Shown: in pieces, positions 1-5,072 of the stretch
How the letters are laid out: the number at the start of each line of letters is the position of its first letter
How positions within the stretch are numbered: position 1 is the stretch's first letter
Assembly: GCA_025996895.1 (NCBI GenBank)
Contig: BNTW01000104.1
Span: forward strand, 1-7,821
From: Bacteroidia bacterium
GTDB taxonomy: Bacteria > Bacteroidota > Bacteroidia > Bacteroidales > Azobacteroidaceae
Direction of reading: 5' to 3'
DNA length: 7,821 nt
Program-made: the position numbers and the translations under genes
The notes under the pieces: model-generated
Told to the model about the DNA's origin: nothing
What the model saw: the letters and a program-made list of their open reading frames with translations, nothing else
Databases searched by the model: none

Positions 1-65
1 GGTTTTAGCACCAAAAAACGAATGTTTTAACATATACACCATCCCACAGAACGTATAAAGCATAT

Positions 66-695
66 TTAACTTGGATATTTTTGATCTTTTAACACTTCGA
101 TAAAGGGGTGGCTGCAATGTGGGTTAAGTTGAAAATAGCCAAACCCTTCAATAAAATTATTATCTCTATAACCTTCACTAATTATCGGAAACATTATTAT
201 TTCACCCTTATTTTGGTCATAGTAGTTCCCTTTAATATTTGTCGTTACATACGATTTCGGATTATCGGCAATTATCTCATAGCATCTCGGTAATGGCTGA
301 ATGTCGTTAATACTAACAACTCCATATTTGAAATTTTTATACTCAACATTTCGATTGTAACTAATGGAAGCGAATTGTCCCGAAGGGTCAATAACAGAAA
401 CATCTATTACTGTCCCTTTTTTCAGTGAAGCAACACGCTTCCTGTCATCTTTGTCTTTATATACAGTTGCGTTATTGGCAGTTACTTCCCAATAATGGTA
501 CAGTATATATTTAATATCTTGTGTTTTTACATACGCCCACTGCTTTTGGAATCGGATTTTTGCCCAACTGCCACTTTTTTCAAAAACGCTGATATAACAT
601 TCCTTTTTCAATTTGCCGAGTTTTCGGGCTTTTGCCGTTGTATCGGTATAAACAACGGTTTTCGGGGCTGTTACCTTATATGGCGTTTCGCAAAC
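66..695 (-). pseudogene. 5'-truncated bacterial SH3-like domain protein
   Basis: The minus frame is open from 695 to the TAA at 66-68. It has two tandem SH3-like (SH3b) units. The first runs from about V-T-A-P-K-T-V-V-Y-T-D to S-G-S-W-A-K-I-R-F...W-A-Y-V and the second from W-E-V-T-A-N-N-A-T-V-Y to G-V-V-S-I-N-D-I-Q-P-L-P. A roughly 60-residue tail of unknown fold follows. The only usable start is a TTG at 609-611, which lies inside the first SH3 unit, after its first two strands. Good domain sequence continues upstream as far as codon 695, where a TAA (696-698) in the bordering repeat element closes the frame. No ATG, GTG or TTG and no signal peptide precede the domain, although proteins of this type are normally secreted or envelope-bound. 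I therefore call it a 5'-truncated gene; translation of 66-611 from TTG would give 181 residues with a broken first domain. SH3b folds usually bind peptidoglycan or peptides, but no target can be named. Confidence 0.62.
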
Positions 696-825
696 TTATT
701 CTTGAGTGATAACCCATAACAATGGGTTAAATGTGGAAAATGCAAGCAAGAATAAATAGCAAATCGCTATTTAATATGTCTTATTTTGTGCGTATTAACT
801 ACGCTTTTTCTTTTTTATGCCATAT
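695..825 (-). repeat. Structured intergenic element, copy 1
   Basis: This fills the gap between the DUF3990 stop and the SH3 remnant. Read on the minus strand it has five parts. (1) A-T-A-T-G-G-C-A-T-A-A, then an A-rich run. (2) Hairpin GCGTA/TACGC with a 5-base loop (plus coordinates 790-804). (3) The spacer ACAAAATAAGACATATTA (772-789). (4) Hairpin TAAATAGC/GCTATTTA with a 5-base loop (753-773). (5) TTATTCTTG (747-755) and its inverted partner CAAGAATAA (696-704), enclosing an 8-bp hairpin. Copy 2 (2716-2824, plus) has the same order, and its spacer matches at 16 of 18 positions. The element has the same direction as the SH3 remnant and ends exactly where that reading frame begins. It could be a small non-autonomous mobile element, a recombination site or a transcribed leader. 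The hairpins are seen; any function is inference. Confidence 0.6.
710..729. repeat. Perfect 8-bp stem-loop inside element copy 1
   Basis: TAACCCAT (710-717) and ATGGGTTA (722-729) are exact reverse complements around a 4-base loop, AACA. The hairpin sits between the TTATTCTTG/CAAGAATAA inverted pair of the element. At the same place copy 2 carries a different sequence, so this looks like the variable insert of the family. There is no T-run on either side, so it is not an obvious terminator. Confidence 0.6.
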
Positions 826-1311
826 TTACATTTTTATCGTATTTACATATTTTAAATTGCTCAACGCTTTTTTTGTATGAAAGGACAGTTGGTCAAAAAG
901 CGTATGGGATTTTAATTGTTCAATGGCGGCATCGGCAGTCAAAATGCCCTGTTCGTAGAGCAAAATGGTGGCATACAACGAATCATTGGCAACGGGTCCC
1001 ATCACAAAATCATATTTTTCTGCACTTGCAATGCTTTTGCGATTGTTTATCACAAATTCCAGCCAATCTTTTGTCGCTTTTTCAAAAAAACGAACGTTAT
1101 ATTCGCCTGAATATAAAATCTTTTCGTCTATTTCAAATTCCGACACAACCGCATTTTCCGTACCGGTACGGCGTTGTTTGATTTTTGCCCATTTTGCCGA
1201 TTGCTCAAAACTCGTGGTCGTGTAAAACGCCAGCCCAAAGTCCGTTTCCGAACGGCATTTCTGCAAATCAGGCGTTTCTACGCTCATTGTTGAACCGTGA
1301 TAAAGTTTCAT
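826..1311 (-). CDS. DUF3990 family protein (ADP-ribosyltransferase-like fold)
   Basis: The protein has 161 residues and appears complete. It opens with M-K-L-Y-H-G-S, followed by D-F-G-L-A-F-Y-T-T at about residues 25-33, E-Q-S-A-K-W-A at about 36-42, and V-V-S-E-F-E-I. A later stretch, Y-D-F-V-M-G-P-V-A-N-D, is followed by Q-L-K...Q-L-S-F-H-T-K-K-A-L. This is the pattern I remember for DUF3990: Y-H-G-S, D-F-G-x-G-F-Y-x-T, W-x-x-F-V and G-P-V-A-D-D. The Y-H-G and F-Y-T segments resemble the H and Y of the H-Y-E class of ADP-ribosyltransferases, so an NAD-using transferase is a reasonable inference, but no activity can be read from the sequence. The usual A-D-D after G-P-V is A-N-D here. No signal peptide or membrane segment is seen, so it is probably cytoplasmic. 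Its ATG overlaps the stop of the DUF3791-like gene (ATGA, 1308-1311), implying translational coupling and co-expression. The start is fixed by that overlap. Confidence 0.8.
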   Translation of the reverse strand: MKLYHGSTMSVETPDLQKCRSETDFGLAFYTTTSFEQSAKWAKIKQRRTGTENAVVSEFEIDEKILYSGEYNVRFFEKATKDWLEFVINNRKSIASAEKYDFVMGPVANDSLYATILLYEQGILTADAAIEQLKSHTLFDQLSFHTKKALSNLKYVNTIKM

Positions 1312-1742
1312 TTTTGTCGCGCTTTAATAAACAAATCAATTTCATTCAAAATATAACTTTCGCCCTGCGTGTGCAAAATATCAAAACCTTCGCGCAAATA
1401 ATCAAAAACGCCATATTTATGGAAAACAAACAGCGTTTCTTCTGCCGGAAGTGGAACAAAATCTTTGTATTTTTCTAAGCAAAAGGAAAAAAACAACAAA
1501 ATTTTCGGGTTGTCTTTTGCTTTCGTTGTTTTCTCTTCCTCAAGCATTTTAAAAATACTTAAACCGCTCATATACCAAAGCTTAGATTCTTCTTGCAAAA
1601 GAAGTTTATAACAATTGGAAGAATAAAGGTAGGCAAAAGCAGCCTCGTAATCCAGTTGCTTTTTCTGCATAATTATCTCTACCAACTGCTGCACTTTGAA
1701 CGGCATAATTGCTGTTTCTGTACTTGTTTTTTGCTGTGGCAT
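1308..1742 (-). CDS. Two-part DUF3791-like partner protein upstream of DUF3990
   Basis: The protein has 144 residues in two parts. Residues about 13-70 are helical, with Y-E-A-A-F-A-Y-L-Y-S-S-N-C-Y and E-S-K-L-W-Y-M-S-G-L-S-I-F-K-M-L-E-E-E. They resemble the small proteins with a 'Y-x-S-x-x-Y...L-W-x-x-S' motif that often sit beside DUF3990 genes. Residues about 76-144 look like DUF3791: F-C-L-E-K-Y, H-K-Y-G-V-F-D-Y-L, D-I-L-H-T-Q-G-E-S-Y-I and E-I-D-L-F-I-K-A-R. In Bacteroides relatives I remember these as separate small genes; here they appear fused. It is first in a two-gene operon and overlaps DUF3990 by four bases. Gene order and size suggest an antitoxin or immunity-like partner, but this is inference. 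I start at the first ATG (1742), 22 bases from a -7-like motif; a second ATG at 1706, before P-F-K-V-Q-Q, is equally possible. Confidence 0.7.
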   Translation of the reverse strand: MPQQKTSTETAIMPFKVQQLVEIIMQKKQLDYEAAFAYLYSSNCYKLLLQEESKLWYMSGLSIFKMLEEEKTTKAKDNPKILLFFSFCLEKYKDFVPLPAEETLFVFHKYGVFDYLREGFDILHTQGESYILNEIDLFIKARQK

Positions 1743-1763
1743 AAAATTCTAATTTTTACGCTG

Positions 1764-1771
1764 CAAAGTTA
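1764..1771 (-). promoter_or_regulatory. Bacteroidota -7 promoter motif for the DUF3791/DUF3990 operon
   Basis: On the minus strand this reads TAACTTTG, an exact match to the Bacteroidota -7 consensus TAnnTTTG. It lies 22 bases upstream of the ATG at 1742, just beyond the nifJ terminator hairpin. I see no convincing -33 TTG at the right distance, and the hairpin arm occupies that place. Transcription would start near 1757, giving a leader of about 15 bases if ATG 1742 is used. Confidence 0.5.
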
Positions 1772-1785
1772 CACTTTATTTTTAA

Positions 1786-1820
1786 TATTCAGGGTTTCAC
1801 ATTAAATGAAACCCTGAATA
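1786..1820 (-). terminator. Hairpin terminator after the nifJ remnant
   Basis: A perfect 14-bp inverted repeat pairs 1786-1799 with 1807-1820 around a 7-base loop. It starts eight bases past the nifJ TAA and lies ahead of the next promoter on the same strand. The tract after the stem on the minus strand is A/T-rich (TTAAAAATAAAG) but has no clean U-run, so termination may be leaky. The distal stem half overlaps where the -33 box of the next operon would be. Confidence 0.6.
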
Positions 1821-1828
1821 AAAATAAA

Positions 1829-2629
1829 TTAAAACTCCTGCGCCGCCAATCTCTTATACCCATCCAAACGCCACTGAGCATTTTTCTGCGTAACTTCAAA
1901 CAATTCCGCTGCCTCGGCAGGATATTGTTTCGACAGCGAGGCAAACCGCACTTCGCCTTTCAAGAAATCTTGGAACTTCGTCCAATCCGGCTCTTTGCTG
2001 TCCAATTGGAACGGATTTTTGCCTTCGGCTTCCAACCTTGGGTCGAAACGCCACAAGTGCCAGTAACCACATTCTACGGCTGATTTTTGTTCGGCTTGCG
2101 CTTTGCCCATGCCGACTTTCAAACCGTGTGCGATACAGGGCGAATAGGCGATAATCAACGAAGGTCCGTCGTAAGCTTCCGCTTCGCGAATGGCTTTCAG
2201 GGTTTGTGCTTGGTTGGCTCCCATCGCGATTTGTGCGACATACACATAACCGTAGGTCGTTGCGATCATGCCCAAATCTTTCTTGCGAATCCGTTTTCCG
2301 GCTGCGGCAAATTTCGCTACTGCACCTACCGGAGTCGATTTTGAGGATTGTCCGCCGGTGTTGGAATATACTTCGGTATCAACCACTAAGATATTCACGT
2401 TCTGACCCGAAGCGATTACGTGGTCTAATCCGCCGAAGCCGATATCGTAACCCCAGCCGTCGCCGCCGATAATCCATTGACTGCGTTTCATGAAGTAACT
2501 CTTCAATTCCAAAAGTTCTTTGCACAAGGTGCAAGCGGGACATCCGCAAGTGGTAGCTCCTGAAAGTGCTTTGGTTTGTTCTTCGGCATCCAGCACGAAC
2601 GGACGGATAGCTGCGTGAGGACAAACGAT
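1829..2629 (-). pseudogene. nifJ: nifJ remnant: C-terminal part of pyruvate:ferredoxin oxidoreductase, 5' and internal deletions
   Basis: The full enzyme, about 1180 residues, converts pyruvate and CoA to acetyl-CoA and CO2 while reducing ferredoxin or flavodoxin. Here the frame runs from 2629 to the TAA at 1829-1831. It begins I-V-C-P-H-A-A-I-R-P-F-V-L-D, the second half of the ferredoxin-domain cluster motif. After about E-Q-T-K-A (near 2567) it jumps to C-T-L-C-K-E-L-L-E-L-K-S-Y-F, just before W-I-I-G-G-D-G-W-G-Y-D-I-G. Roughly 300 residues normally lie between these parts, including the second ferredoxin cluster and the C-x-x-C-G-E-T-P-Y segment; all are missing. The thiamine diphosphate region (G-D-G-W...D-T-E-V-Y-S-N-T-G-G-Q-S-S-K) and the extreme C-terminus (Y-K-R-L-A-A-Q-E-F) are intact. 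The frame is closed upstream by TAA 2630-2632 in a repeat copy. The nearest start is GTG 2594-2596. The product cannot be an active enzyme. GC content is visibly higher than in the neighbours. Confidence 0.88.
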
Positions 2630-2656
2630 TTAAAATATGCCTTTTTTGTGCGTAGT
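2630..2656 (-). repeat. Degenerate third copy of the structured element at the nifJ break
   Basis: The minus strand reads ACTACGCACAAAAAAGGCAT and continues ATTTTAA into the nifJ frame. It aligns with copy 1 (TACGCACAAAATAAGACATATT, then AAAT) with two small gaps and a few mismatches. The 5' hairpin arm GCGTA and everything after the spacer are missing. What remains joins nifJ coding sequence directly at 2629/2630, in the same direction as nifJ. Confidence 0.42.
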
Positions 2657-2680
2657 ATCAATTATTTACAAAATTCTGTG

Positions 2681-2688
2681 TATTTTTG
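2681..2688 (+). promoter_or_regulatory. Candidate -7 promoter motif ahead of element copy 2
   Basis: TATTTTTG matches TAnnTTTG. No clear -33 TTG stands at the expected distance, so this is tentative in AT-rich DNA. If it is real, transcription would start near 2694 and the whole structured element would lie in a roughly 300-base untranslated leader of the repeat-protein gene. Confidence 0.35.
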
Positions 2689-2715
2689 TCTCCGAATTAA
2701 CAGAAATAATTAAGT

Positions 2716-2824
2716 ATATGGTATAACCGCGTAGCAATACGCATAAATTAAGACATATTATTGAGCTTTTAGCTCTTATTCTCTTTACGGAAATCTACCA
2801 ATTTTCAAAGTCAGTGAGAATAAG
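2716..2824 (+). repeat. Structured intergenic element, copy 2
   Basis: It has the same order as copy 1 on the other strand: ATATGGTATAA (2716-2726); hairpin GCGTA-GCAA-TACGC (2729-2742), with a GNRA-type tetraloop; spacer ATAAATTAAGACATATTA (2743-2760), 16 of 18 identical to copy 1; hairpin GAGCT-TTT-AGCTC (2763-2775); then CTTATTCTC (2775-2783) with its perfect inverted partner GAGAATAAG (2816-2824). The 32 bases between the last pair do not resemble the insert of copy 1. A GCGAA follows the element in both copies. The GAGCT hairpin is followed by a pyrimidine-rich tract, so it might act as an attenuator or terminator; this is inference. Confidence 0.6.
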
Positions 2825-2908
2825 GTCGCGAAGGTTCACGCTCATAGGGCGTGGACTGTTTGTGCTTATTACTGACAAAGGTTTTGGTAGAACCTCCGTA
2901 AAAATAAG
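2775..2908 (+). repeat. 134-base nested imperfect inverted repeat with possible kissing loops
   Basis: The left arm (2775-2824) and right arm (2865-2908) are complementary in five blocks: CTTATT/AATAAG, TTTACGG/CCGTAAA, TCTACCAA/TTGGTAGA, GTCAGT/ACTGAC and AATAAG/CTTATT. That is 33 Watson-Crick pairs interrupted by small bulges. The apex is a 9-bp hairpin, 2833-2841 with 2849-2857 (two wobbles), with a 7-base loop. Each arm also begins with CTTATT and ends with AATAAG, so it can fold alone. The left arm then forms an inner hairpin 2789-2794/2801-2806 with loop CTACCA. The right arm forms AGGTT/AACCT (2879-2883/2891-2895) with loop TTGGTAG. These two loops are complementary, so one long stem or two kissing hairpins are both possible. 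Nothing here is clearly coding. The function is unknown. Confidence 0.65.
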
Positions 2909-2989
2909 CAATCAACGAGCAGTTTACGCTTTTTTCGTGTGGTTGCATATTCAACAGGGATTTTCTAAACAACTTATAATAAAATATTT

Positions 2990-3583
2990 ATGCAACACGA
3001 CAACGAAATCAAACGGTGCAATGGAGGCGGAAACCATTTCAAAAACTGCGTCAGTTTCCGAAAGAGGGCAAGAGAACGAATCAATATTTTGACCGCCTCC
3101 TTTAGAAGATTATCACGCAAAACTAAAGTTTTATTGGGAGCAATTTTCACATCAATACTTTTGTGCTGTTTATTATTGCCTCAAAAGCACAATGATTCTG
3201 AATTAGAAATGTTGTACTTCAAAGATAATGACTTATTTTTTAAATACAGACATCCTATCAACAACATTCAAGGAAAATACTGTTATTATACAGCATACTG
3301 CAAAGTGCAAAGTAAAATAGGGAACACAACAATCATTGATAATATCTTTAAAATAGAAAAACATTTAGATGGAGTTATTGAGGAAACAACACTTATTGAA
3401 CAGGACAAAGATGGCTACGAAAAAAGAACATTATTAAACAAGAACGGAGCGATTACAGAAGATGCGTATGGTGTTGCCATATATCGGTTGAAACAAAAAG
3501 ATGGCAGTTCGAGTGTTTGGGATGTGTTTTGTTATAACCGTTACGATAAATTAATTGAAGACAATACCTATGTTGCCCAATAA
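2990..3583 (+). CDS. Repeat membrane protein, N-terminal segment (frame-broken gene)
   Basis: This is the first of three overlapping frame segments that read as one protein of about 870 residues. From ATG 2990 it encodes 197 residues: a basic stretch (R-K-R-A-R-E-R, R-R-L-S-R-K-T-K), then one membrane segment at about residues 47-64 (V-L-L-G-A-I-F-T-S-I-L-L-C-C), then the first divergent repeats (Y-G-V-A-I-Y-R). The charge pattern puts the N-terminus inside and the repeats outside the cytoplasmic membrane. The ancestral start was probably ATG 3021. There the DNA matches the leader of the next gene (M-E-x-E-T-I-S-K), but an A5 tract (3041-3045), against A6 in the other gene, shifts it out of this frame. 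The segment ends at TAA 3581-3583. Skipping one base there restores repeat sequence in the next frame. Confidence 0.68.
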   Translation: MQHDNEIKRCNGGGNHFKNCVSFRKRARERINILTASFRRLSRKTKVLLGAIFTSILLCCLLLPQKHNDSELEMLYFKDNDLFFKYRHPINNIQGKYCYYTAYCKVQSKIGNTTIIDNIFKIEKHLDGVIEETTLIEQDKDGYEKRTLLNKNGAITEDAYGVAIYRLKQKDGSSSVWDVFCYNRYDKLIEDNTYVAQ

Positions 3584-5072
3584 ATACAGCAATACAGACA
3601 GTACTCAAATAATAGAATATTTCGACCGCAACGGCAGACAGATACAAAACAAAGATAAGGTTTACGGGACATATATTTACTATAACACACAGAAATACAT
3701 TGATTCTGTTAAATATGCTAACAAAAATAACTGTTTAATAGATGGAGTTGCTCAAATACACTATGAATACAATGAAAAAAATGAATGTATCAAACTATCA
3801 AATTACGATAAATATGGCAACCCTGCGGATGATAATAACGGAATTACTTTTTATGAATATGAATACGATGATGCAGGCAACTTAATTCGGCAATGGAACA
3901 GGATAATTATTAATGGCAAATTAGCTATAGGCGAAAGAGTAATGTATGAATATTCTTATAATACCGACGGAAATCAAGAAAAGATACAATTGTACAACAT
4001 ATTATATAGAGCACCATATTTTACTGTAGTAGATACTGTACTAACCGAATACGGTATTGCAGAATATAATTATGAGTATAAAAACGGAAATATTGTAGCA
4101 GAGTTTTATCGCGACAATCATCATAATGCTATGACAGATGAATATGGAATTGCCCGTTACACTTATGAATACGATAAAAAAGGCAACCAAACCAAGAAAA
4201 TGAACTATGGTATAGATAATAGACCGACAGAAAATATTTATGGCATAGCAACATATAAGTGGGAATACGACAAATATGGAAATAACACAAAAAAAAGTTC
4301 TTACGGCATAGATGGAAAACTCAAAGAAAATGAAGATGGAGTGGCAACATACAAATGGAAATATGACAGCAATGGAAGTATGACGGAAGAAAGTTTTTAT
4401 GGTATAGATGGGAAACCTGTAGCAGACAAATATGTAATAGCAACATACAAATGGGAATATGACAGTAATGGAAACATTACAAAAGCAAGTTATTACAATA
4501 TGGAAGGAAAACTCACCGCAAATCAATATGGAACGGCAACCTACAAGTATGAATACAGCAACAATGGAAACATTACGAAAAAAAGTTATTATGGTAGCGA
4601 TGGGAAATTCATCCACGATGGCGGTGTGATATGCAGATGGGAATACGAAAAATATGGGAATACCACGAAACGAAATTGGTTTTATAAGAATGGAAAAATA
4701 TATAAAAACGAATATGGTGTGGAAACTTACGAATGGGTATATGACGACAATGGAAACATGCTGGAAGAAAGTTATCATGACGCGGACGGTAACCTGACAA
4801 CAGACACGTACGGCAAGGCAATAATGCAGTGGGAATACGACGACAATGGCAAGATTACATACGAATCGTATTGGGGAATAGACCGGAAACCTGTTATAAA
4901 CAAATATAACAGCTTAGCAGCAATAGCATACAAATATGATGAGAAGCAACGAATGACAGAAAAAAAATGCTATGGTATAAATGGATTAAAAGAAAATATT
5001 GATGGATTTTGTATGTATAAATGGGAGTATGTGGAGGAGATACCTGCGAAACATTCAGTCAATTTGGAGTAA
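3570..5072 (+). CDS. Repeat membrane protein, central tandem-repeat segment (frame-broken gene)
   Basis: The frame contains about twelve tandem units of 30-34 residues with consensus Y-G-I-A-T-Y-K-W-E-Y-D-x-N-G-N-I-T-K-x-S-Y-Y-G-I-D-G-K-P. They recall RHS/YD repeats and other beta-rich repeat proteins of Bacteroidota, but lack the RHS core hallmarks and any toxin tail. ATG 3570 is the first ATG; TTG 3555 is also in frame. Both overlap the end of the previous segment. No signal peptide or other start feature is present, which supports this being an internal part of a longer protein made from 2990 or 3021. The frame leaves the repeat pattern after Y-K-W-E-Y (about 5030) and stops at 5070-5072, whereas repeat sequence resumes in the frame of the third segment. 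I infer an extracytoplasmic surface or scaffold role; the ligand is unknown. Confidence 0.68.
   Translation: MLPNKYSNTDSTQIIEYFDRNGRQIQNKDKVYGTYIYYNTQKYIDSVKYANKNNCLIDGVAQIHYEYNEKNECIKLSNYDKYGNPADDNNGITFYEYEYDDAGNLIRQWNRIIINGKLAIGERVMYEYSYNTDGNQEKIQLYNILYRAPYFTVVDTVLTEYGIAEYNYEYKNGNIVAEFYRDNHHNAMTDEYGIARYTYEYDKKGNQTKKMNYGIDNRPTENIYGIATYKWEYDKYGNNTKKSSYGIDGKLKENEDGVATYKWKYDSNGSMTEESFYGIDGKPVADKYVIATYKWEYDSNGNITKASYYNMEGKLTANQYGTATYKYEYSNNGNITKKSYYGSDGKFIHDGGVICRWEYEKYGNTTKRNWFYKNGKIYKNEYGVETYEWVYDDNGNMLEESYHDADGNLTTDTYGKAIMQWEYDDNGKITYESYWGIDRKPVINKYNSLAAIAYKYDEKQRMTEKKCYGINGLKENIDGFCMYKWEYVEEIPAKHSVNLE
3756..5040 (+). repeat. Tandem coding repeats, period mostly 96 bp
   Basis: The residue just before the core aromatic stretch (T in T-Y-K-W-E-Y) is encoded at 3756, 3849, 3942, 4062, 4155, 4251, 4347, 4443, 4539, 4629, 4725, 4821, 4923 and 5013. 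Steps are 93, 93, 120, 93, 96, 96, 96, 96, 90, 96, 96, 102 and 90 bases. The central units (4251-4539) are the most alike at DNA level, suggesting recent unequal-crossover copies flanked by older, diverged ones. All steps are multiples of three, so unit gain or loss keeps the frame. Confidence 0.8.

Noticed and set aside
710..729. Integron attC-like site (AAC...GTT flanks)
   Set aside because: No paired R/L boxes or extrahelical bases could be found, no integrase is present, and the structure fits a simple stem-loop inside the repeat element.
786..1181. Plus-strand open frames opposite DUF3990
   Set aside because: Their composition is typical of a reverse-strand shadow. The minus-strand gene has clear family motifs and a coupled partner.
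2833..2895. tRNA- or T-box-like hairpins (7-base loops; GGTAGAACC segment)
   Set aside because: There is no acceptor stem, no TTCRA T-loop, no U33 before an anticodon and no true T-box AGGGTGGNACCGCG motif. The pairing is better explained by the nested inverted repeat.
2814..3092. 92-residue plus-strand open frame across the structured element
   Set aside because: Its first two thirds translate the inverted-repeat DNA. Only its last 24 codons (from ATG 3021) resemble protein, and these are the out-of-frame shared leader.
4041..4778. Long antisense open frame opposite the repeat array
   Set aside because: It is the shadow of a periodic, AT-rich coding array: it repeats with the same 96-bp period and is rich in F, I and V without domain features.
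3575..5072. Programmed ribosomal frameshifting joining the three repeat segments
   Set aside because: No slippery heptamer or standard +1 site was seen at either junction. Two opposite shifts in a repeat gene are better explained by mutation or sequencing indels.
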